DNA of 59,590 nucleotides from the NCBI GenBank assembly GCA_030697175.1, contig JAUYQR010000012.1, positions 1 to 59,590 of the forward strand, given 5' to 3'. The notes beneath the pieces are model-generated. The model saw nothing but the letters and a program-made list of their open reading frames with translations. It searched no databases and was not told the origin of the DNA. The stretch's first letter is position 1, and every line of letters starts with the position of its first letter. The translations under genes and the position numbers were made by a program. Shown here piece after piece: positions 10,629-19,012 of the stretch. The DNA comes from Paracoccaceae bacterium (GTDB taxonomy: Bacteria > Pseudomonadota > Alphaproteobacteria > Rhodobacterales > Rhodobacteraceae).

Positions 10629-11522
10629 AAAGAACTGGTCGGTGGTATTGCGTTGAAACAGCAATGTGCCGGCGGAACGCAAAGCCGAAGCCGGGCGGGT
10701 TGAAACGAATGCCGGAGGGCTTCGCAGCCGGCGAAATCCGGCTCGCTCCAGCAACCGCTGCAAGGTTCTTGGCGTGAAAGCGTTGATGTGCTCAAGTGGC
10801 TGAACTTTGTGAAAGGTTGCAAAATCCTTCGGTATGTCAATACCTTCGCAATTTGGCACTCCGACGAATAGCACACCGCCCGGCACCATTCGCGCAGCCA
10901 GCGCCTCCAGCAAGCCAAGCGGCGTGGAGACATGCTCCAGAACTTGGCTCAACACCACGGCATGAACCCTGACGCCGGCCTTCTCGTCAAATTCCTCCAG
11001 ATTGGAAAACACCCGAACTCCTGTGGTTCGAGCGGTGTCGGCGCGCGTATCGCTCAGGTCGATCCCGTAGGTCTTCAGACCCAGCAGTTGCGCGGTCGCC
11101 AGCACTTCTCCGTCGCCGCACCCGAAATCCAGCAATCGCACCGGGCCCGCGATCCCGGCTTGAGAGACAAGGTGATGCAGACGCATGACCAGCTTCAAGC
11201 GCTGCACGGCCGTGGCAAAAACATCGTTGCGCTTTGTCGTATGGGCCGCCTCGAACCGCCCAACCTGGGCCGCGTCGGTCCATTGGCCATAAAGCACGGG
11301 CAGCCATTCGTCACCCAGCACGAACCTGTGAAAGGTGAACTCGCAACCCGAACAGGTCACCAGGTCGAACTCTTGATCTCCGAGGGCGGCCTCGTGATCA
11401 CCGGAGTAGTAGAATTTTGACATCAGAGCAGCAACGGTCGGGTCTGAAAATCGGCCAGACCACCGGCTTACCCATTCCTGACCGCCGCAACACGGACAGG
11501 ATTGCCGAGTGTCGAACCTCAT
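10614..11522 (-). CDS. Zinc-ribbon class I SAM methyltransferase
   Basis: The product (302 residues from ATG 11522) begins with C-P-C-C-G-G and a later C-S-G-C, a four-Cys zinc-ribbon-like N-terminus. A Rossmann methyltransferase fold follows, with motif I L-L-D-F-G-C-G-D-G-E and S-Q-V-L-E-H. Such proteins often modify sugars or small metabolites in surface polysaccharide or natural product pathways; the substrate is not evident. An alternative ATG lies at 11573. The gene is visibly less GC-rich than its neighbours, overlaps the end of guaD and has AT-richer non-coding sequence upstream, suggesting acquisition. Confidence 0.82.
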   Translation of the reverse strand: MRFDTRQSCPCCGGQEWVSRWSGRFSDPTVAALMSKFYYSGDHEAALGDQEFDLVTCSGCEFTFHRFVLGDEWLPVLYGQWTDAAQVGRFEAAHTTKRNDVFATAVQRLKLVMRLHHLVSQAGIAGPVRLLDFGCGDGEVLATAQLLGLKTYGIDLSDTRADTARTTGVRVFSNLEEFDEKAGVRVHAVVLSQVLEHVSTPLGLLEALAARMVPGGVLFVGVPNCEGIDIPKDFATFHKVQPLEHINAFTPRTLQRLLERAGFRRLRSPPAFVSTRPASALRSAGTLLFQRNTTDQFFSLTR

Positions 11523-11820
11523 CGCAACACTTGATGGGGCGGAAGAAGAAACCATTACCACCCCGCTACGCAAACACTCCTCTATTCGAATGTTAAGCCA
11601 TTCAGAACGTGAAAGCCAAGCGAACCATGTGCACGCTCGCCGTCCCGCTCAAACCGAACTCAGGGCTTCATGTCAGCCTGACCGCGCTTGAACCAAGCGG
11701 AGGTGCACCGGCTTGCAGACGGCCGGATGCATCGGGCCTCCGCTGCCTGTCCGGCAGACAATTCGGTTAAGACTTCCTGAAGATTTCCTTCAAGCGTCTG
11801 ATTGCGTTGAATATAAATTA
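11523..11820. other. AT-richer intergenic stretch, no gene seen
   Basis: About 300 bp between the methyltransferase start and the rraB terminator carry no convincing frame. Base composition is clearly lower in GC than the flanks. It should contain the methyltransferase promoter, but I could not pick one out. Together with the methyltransferase it forms a compositional islet. Confidence 0.5.
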
Positions 11821-11837
11821 TGTCCCACCGTGGGACA
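11821..11837 (-). terminator. Palindrome after rraB, probable terminator
   Basis: A perfect 8-1-8 inverted repeat (TGTCCCAC-C-GTGGGACA) begins directly after the rraB stop. On the minus strand it is followed by a T/A-rich run (TAATTTATATT). It would fold as a six-pair stem with a five-base loop. An operator role is also possible. Confidence 0.55.
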
Positions 11838-12155
11838 TCACTCGGCCAGTTCCCACCCGTCCGGATAGAAGTCATGCTTCAACGCGATCGAGGTGGCGAT
11901 CCGCTCATAATTCCAGACCTCCTCGGGCGTCACCGGAATAGGCCCGATCGAGGCGATCAGCGTCTCCCCATCCTTGCCACGGCGGGTCTTGAACCCCTCC
12001 AGCCGCAAGGCCCTCTCCAAGGCTGGCCAACTCGCATCCAGCTCCTCGATGAAGAAGGCATAGTCGATCACCGCCTCCTTCGGCAGCTTGACCCCCTTCG
12101 ACTGCTTGAAGGTGTCATAGGTCTCGCGCCGCTGCGTCTCGAAATTGTGGTCCAT
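11838..12155 (-). CDS. RraB-family ribonuclease E inhibitor-like protein
   Basis: The product is 105 residues and acidic, with the RraB/DUF1260-like pattern: a helix with E-T-Y-D-T-F, D-Y-A-F-F-I-E-E-L-D, then R-A-L-R-L-E-G-F and a C-terminal H-D-F-Y-P-D-G-W-E. RraB proteins in enterobacteria bind RNase E and change mRNA decay; the role in this group is inferred. ATG 12155 has GGAGGG at good spacing. It is a short single gene between the methyltransferase and the 8-oxoguanine deaminase. Confidence 0.78.
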   Translation of the reverse strand: MDHNFETQRRETYDTFKQSKGVKLPKEAVIDYAFFIEELDASWPALERALRLEGFKTRRGKDGETLIASIGPIPVTPEEVWNYERIATSIALKHDFYPDGWELAE

Positions 12156-12204
12156 CAAACCCTCCGTCGCGCCGCGTTCTAGCGCATCCCCGACCCGACC
12201 GCCA

Positions 12205-13545
12205 CTACCCCGCCAACCGCGCCGCCAACGCCCGTTGCCGCTCCAGCACCAGGGGCAGGTCAACCGTCACCATCTGCCCGTCCCGCACCACCTGCCGACC
12301 TTCGACAAACAGGTGTCGCACCCGTGTCGGCCCGCACAGGATCAGCGCCGCCACCGGATCCCACGATCCCGCAGCCTCCACCCCCCGCATGTCCCACACC
12401 GCGATATCCGCCCGCTTGCCCACTTCCAGCGACCCCACGTCGCGGCGCCCCAACACCCGCGCCCCACCCAGCGTGGCAATCTCCAACGCCTCCCGCGCCC
12501 CCATCGCATCCGCCCCAAAAGCGACGCGCTGCAACAGCATCGCCATCCGCGCCTCGCCAATCAGGTTGCCCGCATCATTTGACGCCGATCCATCGACACC
12601 CAACCCGACCTTAACCCCCGCATCCCGCATTGCCCGAACCGGCGCGATACCCGAACCAAGGCGACAATTCGAACACGCGCAGTGCGAAATACCCGTTCCT
12701 GACCGGGCAAACAGACCAATTTCCGAACCATCCAGCTTCACACAATGCGCGTGCCAGACATCATCACCCGTCCATCCCAGATCCTCGGCATATTGCCCCG
12801 GGCGACAACCGAACTTGGCCAGCGAATAGGCCACATCTTCGTCATTCTCGGCCAGATGCGTGTGCAGCATGACGCCCTTGTCGCGCGCCAGAACCGCCGC
12901 CTCTCGCATCAGGTCACGGCTTACAGAAAACGGCGAACACGGTGCCAGCCCAACCCGGCACATCGAGCCTTCGGCCGCATCATGAAATCCGTCGACAACA
13001 CACACCATATCCTCAAGGATCGCCGCTTCCCGTTCGACCAGACTGTCCGGCGGCAACCCGCCATCGCTTTCGCCAATGCTCATCGCGCCGCGGGTCGGGT
13101 GGAACCGCAACCCCACCTCGCGCGCAGCGTGGATCGTATCCTCCAGCCGCGCGCCGTTGGGAAAGAGATAGAGATGATCAGAGGTCAGCGTGCAGCCCGA
13201 CAACGCCAGTTCCGCCAGCCCCACCTTGGCCGACACGAACATCTCCTCCGGCCCAAAGCGGGCCCAGATCGGATAAAGCGTCTTCAGCCAACCAAAGAGC
13301 AACGCGTCCTGCCCGCCCGGCACCGCCCGCGTCAGGGTCTGGTAAAGGTGATGGTGCGTGTTCACCAACCCGGGCGTCACAACGCAACCACGCGCATCAA
13401 CCACTTCAGCCGCTCGTGCGACCAGCCCGTGCCCGACGTCCGCAATTACCCCGTCACGAAGAAGAACATCCGCACCAGACAATTCTTGCCGACCGGAATT
13501 CATCGTCACGACGACATCCGCCTGACGGATCAGGATTTCGCTCAT
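12205..13545 (-). CDS. 8-oxoguanine deaminase-like amidohydrolase
   Basis: The 446-residue product is in the cytosine/guanine deaminase branch of the amidohydrolases. Metal and substrate motifs are T-P-G-L-V-N-T-H-H-H-L-Y-Q, H-T-H-L-A-E, H-A-H-C-V-K-L, S-H-C-A-C-S-N-C and G-V-D-G-S-A-S-N-D. This set resembles characterised 8-oxoguanine deaminases (Pseudomonas type), which convert 8-oxoguanine to uric acid; other purine or aromatic substrates are possible. ATG 13545 is chosen because GAGGTG lies upstream. With guaD nearby, it suggests purine salvage or oxidised-base clean-up. Confidence 0.83.
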   Translation of the reverse strand: MSEILIRQADVVVTMNSGRQELSGADVLLRDGVIADVGHGLVARAAEVVDARGCVVTPGLVNTHHHLYQTLTRAVPGGQDALLFGWLKTLYPIWARFGPEEMFVSAKVGLAELALSGCTLTSDHLYLFPNGARLEDTIHAAREVGLRFHPTRGAMSIGESDGGLPPDSLVEREAAILEDMVCVVDGFHDAAEGSMCRVGLAPCSPFSVSRDLMREAAVLARDKGVMLHTHLAENDEDVAYSLAKFGCRPGQYAEDLGWTGDDVWHAHCVKLDGSEIGLFARSGTGISHCACSNCRLGSGIAPVRAMRDAGVKVGLGVDGSASNDAGNLIGEARMAMLLQRVAFGADAMGAREALEIATLGGARVLGRRDVGSLEVGKRADIAVWDMRGVEAAGSWDPVAALILCGPTRVRHLFVEGRQVVRDGQMVTVDLPLVLERQRALAARLAG

Positions 13546-13666
13546 CCACACCTCCACGCCCTTCGCCCGAAGTCATGCGGGCCGACAGAAGGGAGAAAGG
13601 ACTCGGGCGCGCAGCCAGTGTATCCAGCGCACTCCAGGCGACAATCAACTTTTGCACGAAACAGAA

Positions 13667-14464
13667 TTACCCGTTCAAAAGGGCAAGTGCCTCGGCGTGA
13701 ATGCTTCGATTCGCGGCGGCAAGCACGCGCCCTCCTCCGTGGCAAGGATTGCCCGACCAATTGGTCATCACGCCTCCGGCTGCCTCGATCACCGCAATTG
13801 GCGCTTGCACGTCATAGGCCTGCAAGCCCGCCTCGATCACAAGGTCAATCTGCCCGGCGGCGATCAGGGCGTAGGCGTAGCAATCGGTGCCATATCGGAC
13901 CAGCTTTGCCTGTGATGCGACGCGGCGAAACGCGGCTTCCTCGTCGGCGCTGCCCACTTCGGGGAAGGTAGAGAACAGGATCGCCTCGGACAAGGGCCGC
14001 GCCGACCGGGTCTGCAAGGCGATTTCCCCCAGTGGCCCAACCACGCGCGCGATACCCAAACCGCCCTCGAACCGCTCTCCGATATAGGGCTGGTCGATGA
14101 TGCCATAAAGTGGTCCCTTCGCATCGCGGACCGAAATCAAGACACCCCAGGTTGGCGTTCCCGAAAGATATCCCCGTGTTCCGTCGATCGGATCAAGCAC
14201 CCAGGTCAGGCCCGAGGTGCCCTCGACAGGACCAAACTCCTCGCCAAGAATGCCGTCGGCGGGTCGGCGTGCCGCCAGCACGGCGCGCATCCGCTGCTCG
14301 GACAGCCGATCAGCCACCGTGACCGGGTCAAACCTTTGAATGTCCTTGTTTTCCGCCGAAAGGCCCGGCGTGCGGAAATGCGCAAGCGTGGCCACGCGTG
14401 CCACATCCGCCAATTCATGTGCTGCGGCAACAAGTTCTGCCGCAACGTCTTGTGATACCTGCAT
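13667..14464 (-). CDS. hisN: HisN-type histidinol-phosphate phosphatase
   Basis: The 265-residue product belongs to the inositol monophosphatase family. Metal-binding motifs are G-E-E-F-G (E75/E76) and D-P-I-D-G-T (D91, D94), with a late Y-D-V-Q-A-P-I-A-V-I-E-A-A-G-G. In alphaproteobacteria proteins like this act as the histidinol-phosphatase of histidine synthesis, though inositol-1-phosphate or other phosphate esters cannot be excluded. It lies downstream of a large hairpin that separates it from the XRE gene. Confidence 0.82.
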   Translation of the reverse strand: MQVSQDVAAELVAAAHELADVARVATLAHFRTPGLSAENKDIQRFDPVTVADRLSEQRMRAVLAARRPADGILGEEFGPVEGTSGLTWVLDPIDGTRGYLSGTPTWGVLISVRDAKGPLYGIIDQPYIGERFEGGLGIARVVGPLGEIALQTRSARPLSEAILFSTFPEVGSADEEAAFRRVASQAKLVRYGTDCYAYALIAAGQIDLVIEAGLQAYDVQAPIAVIEAAGGVMTNWSGNPCHGGGRVLAAANRSIHAEALALLNG

Positions 14465-14469
14465 GCCTG

Positions 14470-14554
14470 CCCTCCGCCTTGACCGGACCTCGGGGCGCTC
14501 GCGGCCCTCCCTCCGGGCGCTAAACGCTCGGAGAGATCAGGTCAAGCGGGAGGG
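14470..14554. repeat. Large imperfect hairpin between hisN and the XRE gene
   Basis: An outer inverted repeat pairs CCCTCCGCCTTGACC (14470-14484) with GGTCAAGCGGGAGGG (14540-14554), nearly perfect. Inside lies a second hairpin at 14511-14533 (nine pairs including one G-T, loop CTAAA). There is no clear T-run. It may be a transcription terminator or attenuator upstream of hisN, or a dispersed palindromic repeat. Confidence 0.6.
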
Positions 14555-14559
14555 GCCTC

Positions 14560-14922
14560 CTAAGCCGCTTCGGACAGAACCCGCGCCAGATCGAACAGGC
14601 GGCGACGCTGGGCTTCGGGAATGGCATAGTAGGACCGCACCAGTTCCAGCGCTTCCTTGTCTGCCATCATGTCGCCTTGAGCAAGCATTCCAGCCGCCTG
14701 ACCTTCGCTGAGGCCCTCGAAGAAGAACGAGATCGACACGCCCAGAGCATCGGCCACGTCCCAGAGACGCGATGCGCTGACCCGGTTCATCCCGGTCTCA
14801 TACTTCTGGATCTGCTGGAACTTGATACCCACCTTGTCGGCGAGCTGCTGCTGCGTCATGCCGACCATCCAACGACGGTGACGGATACGTTTCCCGACAT
14901 GGGCATCAACTGGGTGCTTCAT
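14560..14922 (-). CDS. XRE-family HTH transcriptional regulator
   Basis: The 120-residue product has a Cro/C1-type helix-turn-helix at residues ~10-65 (M-T-Q-Q-Q-L-A-D-K-V-G-I-K-F-Q-Q-I-Q-K-Y-E). A short C-terminal helical region follows, as in the small XRE regulators common in Rhizobiales and Rhodobacterales. Targets are unknown. Its upstream region carries two inverted repeats (14950-14965 and 15054-15069) that are candidate self- or co-regulatory operators shared with the divergent quinone oxidoreductase. Confidence 0.88.
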   Translation of the reverse strand: MKHPVDAHVGKRIRHRRWMVGMTQQQLADKVGIKFQQIQKYETGMNRVSASRLWDVADALGVSISFFFEGLSEGQAAGMLAQGDMMADKEALELVRSYYAIPEAQRRRLFDLARVLSEAA

Positions 14923-15286
14923 TCTTTACTCCGATACAATTTTAGTCCCCTTGTCAGACTACAAGCAATTTTCGTGCCAAAGTTCCGTATTTCGGGAGGT
15001 CGTCGGGAAAAAATTGCCAAGGTGCCAAAACCTGTCTTTTTGGATATGCCCGATTATACACCTGTATAAGACACGGTGGGGTTGTTTTGCGTAACACTTG
15101 CAGCCTATCTCGCAGTCCACCGATTCGCCTTTAACGCGAATTTCATTGTGCGCTGCATTTTGCAAAAATCTTAGCATTTCTTCGCAAAACGCAACTATAC
15201 AATCGTTTTCCACGCGTCTTACTGTTGCTCTTACGGAAATATGGCTACGATTTGCCGTGTGGCAAATAGAAAATTCGGGGTTCAGG
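14923..15286. other. AT-rich divergent regulatory region
   Basis: This 364-bp gap between the XRE gene and the oxidoreductase is strikingly AT-rich for the window and has no supported gene. An upstream in-frame ATG at 15098 would add 63 residues to the oxidoreductase, but those residues do not look like the family. The gap contains the inverted repeat CTTGT-N6-ACAAG (14950-14965) and a longer palindrome at 15054-15069. Confidence 0.6.
15054..15069. promoter_or_regulatory. Palindromic operator candidate TTATACA-CC-TGTATAA
   Basis: Two perfect 7-bp arms are separated by two bases, with the dyad symmetry typical of a dimeric HTH repressor site. It lies about 130 bp upstream of the XRE start and about 220 bp upstream of the oxidoreductase start. 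The binding protein is not known; the adjacent XRE regulator is the obvious candidate. Confidence 0.55.
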
Positions 15287-16249
15287 ATGCGCGCTTGGCA
15301 GGTTTTGACGCTCGGGGATGCGCCGCGCCTTGTCACCATATCCGATCCGCAGCCGCAGCCGGGCGAGGTGATGGTCAAAGTGGCAGCCGCCGGGCTGAAC
15401 TTTGCCGATCTCTTGATGATGGACGGTCGCTATCAGGACAGGCCCGCCCTGCCCTATAGTCCCGGAATGGAAATCGCGGGCGTGGTAGAGGCAGTTGCCC
15501 CCGGCGCAGATGGCCCTCGGCCTGGGACCCGGGTGATCGGCGTCTGCGGCACGGGCGGTCTGGCCGAGATGGTTTGCGTGCCAGCCGCGCGGGTGGTGGT
15601 CATGCCGGACACAATGCCGATGACGGTCGGTGCGGGATTTCAGATCGCTTATGGCACATCGCATCTTGCCCTGACCCACAAGGCCCGCCTGCAACCGGGC
15701 GAAACGCTGTTCGTCACGGGCGCTGCCGGCGGTGTGGGCCTGACGGCAGTGGAGATCGGCAAGCGGCTGGGCGCGCGCGTGATCGCCAGTGCGCGGGGTC
15801 ACGACCGGCTTGCCGTAGCCAAGGCAGCAGGCGCCGATGTGGTCATCGACGCAACTGCGCCGGGTCTGAAGGAGACGTTGCGCGGCCTGAGTGGTGTCGA
15901 TGTGGTCTATGATACGGTCGGTGGACCGGCCTTTGACGAGGCCCTGCGCGCCTGCAAGCCGGACGGTCGGCTACTGGCAATCGGCTTTGCCTCGGGCCAT
16001 GTGCCGCAGGTGCCGGCCAATCTGCTTTTGGTCAAGAACCTTACGGTGACCGGTTTTTGGTATGGCGGCTACCAGAAGACCTTCCCGACCCTTGTCGCGG
16101 ACAGCATGCGCCAGCTTTTGAGCTGGTATTCCGACGGGGCGCTGGCGCCCCACATCTCGCATGTTCTGCCCTTCGGCGGCCTGGCTGAAGGGTTGGAGCT
16201 TTTGCGCAACCGCACAGCCACGGGTAAGGTCGTCATCACTGTGGCCTGA
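15287..16249 (+). CDS. Zinc-free MDR quinone oxidoreductase (NADPH-dependent)
   Basis: The 320-residue product has the medium-chain dehydrogenase/reductase fold without the structural or catalytic zinc Cys set. It shows an N-terminal GroES-like domain (A-A-G-L-N-F-A-D-L-L), nucleotide-binding T-G-A-A-G-G-V-G near residue 145, and the D-V-V-Y-D-T-V-G-G motif of quinone oxidoreductases. The likely role is reduction of quinones or enones with NADPH. ATG 15287 aligns with the conserved start; the ribosome site is weak (TTCAGG). Divergent from the XRE gene. Confidence 0.88.
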   Translation: MRAWQVLTLGDAPRLVTISDPQPQPGEVMVKVAAAGLNFADLLMMDGRYQDRPALPYSPGMEIAGVVEAVAPGADGPRPGTRVIGVCGTGGLAEMVCVPAARVVVMPDTMPMTVGAGFQIAYGTSHLALTHKARLQPGETLFVTGAAGGVGLTAVEIGKRLGARVIASARGHDRLAVAKAAGADVVIDATAPGLKETLRGLSGVDVVYDTVGGPAFDEALRACKPDGRLLAIGFASGHVPQVPANLLLVKNLTVTGFWYGGYQKTFPTLVADSMRQLLSWYSDGALAPHISHVLPFGGLAEGLELLRNRTATGKVVITVA

Positions 16250-16252
16250 CGC

Positions 16253-17128
16253 CTATTCCGCCGCCAGTGCCAGCGTGCCGTCCATATAGGCGCGGCGCAG
16301 TTCGGCGAGCAATGCCTCTGCCGGCGGCCCGCTCAGGGTTGGCGCGGCATAAAGGCATACCGCGAGCCGCCCGAGATCGGGCAGCGCCCCGCGCGGGTCG
16401 ATCACGGCGGTCCCAACCGGCATGATTCCCCCAAGCCTGGCCGAAATCGCGAGGTCGGCCGCTACCGTCGCCTCGATCGCCTGCTCGCTTTCCCCGTCGA
16501 ACGCCATTTCCCAGGCAAGGCCGGCCTTTTCCAGCGCGGCCTGCACGCTTGGCCGAAAGATGCAGGTGTCCTTGAACCCCAGCCGCAACGGCCGCCGTTG
16601 CCAAGCGGTGCCACCCTCGGCGCCGATCCAGACCAGATCGCGCCACGCCAGAATCTCGCCCCCCGCATCGGGCTGCGCCTCGGTGGTGATGATCGCATCG
16701 AGACTGCCGCGCGCGAAGTTGTCCTTCATCAAAAGCGTGAAGGACGACACAAGGTTGATCCGCACCCGCGGGAACTGCGCCGCCAGGCGTTTCAGGATGC
16801 CGGGAATGGCCGGGTAGACGATGTCATGTGGCACGCCCAGCCGGATCTCGCCCTCGAACGACCCGCAGGTCATCCGCGCCAACGCTTCGTCGTTCAACGC
16901 CAGCATCCGTCGTGCGTAAGACAAAAGCTGCTCACCCTCGGGCGACAACGCCATCCGCCGCGCCGCCCGGATGAAAAGTGTCAGATCAAGCGCCTCTTCC
17001 AGCCGCTTGATCTGCATCGAGACGGCAGACTGGGTCAGGTTCAGCAATCCGGCGGCACGCGTCACCCCGCCAGCCTCGGCAACGGCAACAAAGCTGCGCA
17101 GCGCGCTAAGGTCGAGGGTTCGCTGCAT
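16253..17128 (-). CDS. LysR-family transcriptional regulator
   Basis: The 291-residue product has a LysR-type winged HTH at residues ~3-62 (L-R-S-F-V-A-V-A-E-A-G-G-V-T-R-A-A, Q-S-A-V-S-M-Q-I-K-R-L-E) and a periplasmic-binding-like effector domain. ATG 17128 is selected because GGAG lies 8 bp upstream; ten extra residues are possible. It is convergent with the oxidoreductase (3 bp apart) and divergent from the DUF1127 gene, which it may control. Confidence 0.92.
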   Translation of the reverse strand: MQRTLDLSALRSFVAVAEAGGVTRAAGLLNLTQSAVSMQIKRLEEALDLTLFIRAARRMALSPEGEQLLSYARRMLALNDEALARMTCGSFEGEIRLGVPHDIVYPAIPGILKRLAAQFPRVRINLVSSFTLLMKDNFARGSLDAIITTEAQPDAGGEILAWRDLVWIGAEGGTAWQRRPLRLGFKDTCIFRPSVQAALEKAGLAWEMAFDGESEQAIEATVAADLAISARLGGIMPVGTAVIDPRGALPDLGRLAVCLYAAPTLSGPPAEALLAELRRAYMDGTLALAAE

Positions 17129-17235
17129 TATCAATCTCCGTGATGGATAGCTCAACAATCATTCGTTTTCATTGTGTCAAGACCTGCGTCATATTTCAAC
17201 AGGATTGATCGAAACCCCACAAAGGATCACACAAG

Positions 17236-17454
17236 ATGAGCCGCTCCGCATCCCATTCCATCCCTCGCCAACCCAAGGCAACGCGGCGGTCGCCGTTCGA
17301 ATTGTTCCGCGCCGCACTTGAGCTGCGGGGTCAACGCGCGCATCTGGCGAAACTGGACGATCACCTTTTGCATGACATCGGCCTTACCCGCGATGACGCA
17401 GAGGCCGAAGCGCGGCGCCCGATCTGGGACCCGCCCTCACACTGGTTCAGGTAA
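17236..17454 (+). CDS. DUF1127 (YjiS-like) small protein
   Basis: The 72-residue product is basic in its first half and ends with the DUF1127 signature: L-D-D-H-L-L-H-D-I-G-L-T-R-D-D-A-E-A-E. Members in Rhodobacteraceae and Rhizobiales affect RNA turnover, phosphate/carbon homeostasis or stress growth; the exact role here is unknown. AAAGGA precedes the ATG. It is divergent from the LysR gene across a 107-bp gap. Confidence 0.88.
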   Translation: MSRSASHSIPRQPKATRRSPFELFRAALELRGQRAHLAKLDDHLLHDIGLTRDDAEAEARRPIWDPPSHWFR

Positions 17455-17490
17455 GTCGCAGGCCGCCGCAGGAATCTGCAACCGAAGTGC

Positions 17491-17519
17491 TTGAAATGCG
17501 GGCCGTGCCTTCCGATATT
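17491..17519 (+). promoter_or_regulatory. Candidate sigma70 promoter for the Bax inhibitor-1 gene
   Basis: TTGAAA (17491-17496) and GATATT (17514-17519) are separated by 17 bp, about 60 bp before the ATG at 17582. The TTGNNN -35 fits housekeeping promoters of alphaproteobacteria. This is a pattern match only. Confidence 0.45.
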
Positions 17520-17581
17520 GGTCGCATGTGGTCACGCCGGTTCCCCGGCGTTGCCCTTAGGGACAACATCGGAGGCTTCAC

Positions 17582-18313
17582 ATGGCTCAATATGATACGA
17601 TCCGCACCGTTGGCGTTGGCGCCCGCGCTGCGATCGACGAGGGGCTTCGCGCCCATATGAACAAGGTCTACGGGCTGATGTCCGTGGCGATGCTGGTCAC
17701 CGCAGGCGTTGCTTGGTCTGTCGGCACTACCGACCTGCTGAACTTCCTGCGCACCGCTGAAGGCGGCATGACGATCCTGGGCTGGGTGATCATGTTTGCC
17801 CCGCTGGCCATGGTGTTCGCCTTCGGCGCGATGATCAACCGCATGTCGGTGGCCGCCGCACAGCTTTTCTTCTACGCCTTCGCGGCGGTGATGGGCCTGT
17901 CGCTCGCCTGGATCTTCAAGGTCTTTACCGGCGTGTCCATTGCGCAGACCTTCCTGATCACTTCGATCGCCTTCGCGGGCCTGTCGCTGTATGGCTACAC
18001 CACGAAGCGCAACCTCAGCGGCATGGGCACCTTCCTGATGATGGGCCTGATCGGCCTTCTGGTCGCGATGGTCGTCAACATCTTCCTTGCCTCCTCGGCG
18101 CTGGCTTTCGCGATTTCGGTGATCGGCGTTCTGATCTTCTCGGGCCTCACCGCCTATGACACGCAGAACATCAAGAACACCTACATCGAGCACGCGCAGG
18201 CGATGGACCAGGAATGGCTGGGCAAGTCGGCCATCATGGGCGCGCTGAACCTCTACATGAACTTCATCAACCTGTTCATGTTCCTGCTGCAGTTCATGGG
18301 CAACCGCGAATAA
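17582..18313 (+). CDS. Bax inhibitor-1/YccA-family membrane protein
   Basis: The 243-residue product is highly hydrophobic with about seven membrane helices and the family's late G-L-T-A-Y-D-T-Q-N-I-K motif that contains the conserved Asp. Bacterial members act as pH-sensitive Ca2+ leak channels or modulate the FtsH protease. GGAGG precedes the ATG. The gene is monocistronic, ending in a strong terminator. Confidence 0.93.
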   Translation: MAQYDTIRTVGVGARAAIDEGLRAHMNKVYGLMSVAMLVTAGVAWSVGTTDLLNFLRTAEGGMTILGWVIMFAPLAMVFAFGAMINRMSVAAAQLFFYAFAAVMGLSLAWIFKVFTGVSIAQTFLITSIAFAGLSLYGYTTKRNLSGMGTFLMMGLIGLLVAMVVNIFLASSALAFAISVIGVLIFSGLTAYDTQNIKNTYIEHAQAMDQEWLGKSAIMGALNLYMNFINLFMFLLQFMGNRE

Positions 18314-18338
18314 TCTGCGACTGATCTTACCCTTGACG

Positions 18339-18370
18339 CCCCGGCCAGACACCCTCTGGCCGGGGTTTTT
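18339..18370 (+). terminator. Rho-independent terminator after the Bax inhibitor-1 gene
   Basis: A perfect ten-pair stem CCCCGGCCAG / CTGGCCGGGG with a seven-base loop is followed by TTTTT. It lies 25 bp after the stop codon. Confidence 0.92.
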
Positions 18371-18458
18371 CTTTGCCGAAAGCGTGACCGGGTGTCACCT
18401 GTCAGGCGGGCCCAGCCTGCGCTAATATTGGATGCAGTGAGTCTATCTGGGGTCAGTC

Positions 18459-18920
18459 ATGCCACCCACCCTTTCCCGCCGGATGCTTCTGGCCAGTGCC
18501 GCCGCGATGATGGCGATGCCGTTGCGGGCTGAAACGCCAATCCTGCATGTTGTCAAGGATCCTGGCTGTGGCTGCTGCGGTGACTGGGTCGATCACCTGA
18601 CTGCGGCCGGATTTACCGTGACGGTGGAGGAGCGTGACGTCGAAGCGCTTGCGGCCTACAAGGCGCAGCTTGGTGTGCCAGAGGCGTTGGTGTCATGCCA
18701 CACCGGCACCATCGCTGGCTATGTCGTCGAAGGTCATGTCCCGGCCGCGGACATCCGCCGCCTGTTGGCGGAAAAGCCTGATGCTGTGGGCCTGACCGTG
18801 CCCGGCATGCCGTTCGGCTCACCCGGTATGGGCCCCGAGACACAGCGCGAGGCCTATGACGTTCTGCTTGTAAAGCGCGACGGAACCTCCTCGATTTTCA
18901 CCAGCTACCCTGCCGCCTGA
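18459..18920 (+). CDS. DUF411 exported metal-binding protein
   Basis: The 153-residue product has an N-terminal export signal with a twin-arginine-like S-R-R-M-L-L and ends its signal near A-E-T. The DUF411 domain follows, with D-P-G-C-G-C-C-G-D-W (residues ~32-41) and the later S-C-H-T. DUF411 proteins are linked with copper or other metal handling in the periplasm. Other copper-linked genes are at the far end of the window, not adjacent. Confidence 0.85.
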   Translation: MPPTLSRRMLLASAAAMMAMPLRAETPILHVVKDPGCGCCGDWVDHLTAAGFTVTVEERDVEALAAYKAQLGVPEALVSCHTGTIAGYVVEGHVPAADIRRLLAEKPDAVGLTVPGMPFGSPGMGPETQREAYDVLLVKRDGTSSIFTSYPAA

Positions 18921-19012
18921 CCGCGCGACCATCTGTCGGGCACCGAGGGCCGCCGAAGGTGCTCCGCGACCGCTGGCGTTGCCGTGCGCAAAAGGGCCTG
19001 AGACTACAAACG

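Noticed and set aside
15098-15286. N-terminal extension of the quinone oxidoreductase
   Set aside because: The added residues do not match the family and cover the AT-rich operator region; conserved start is at 15287.
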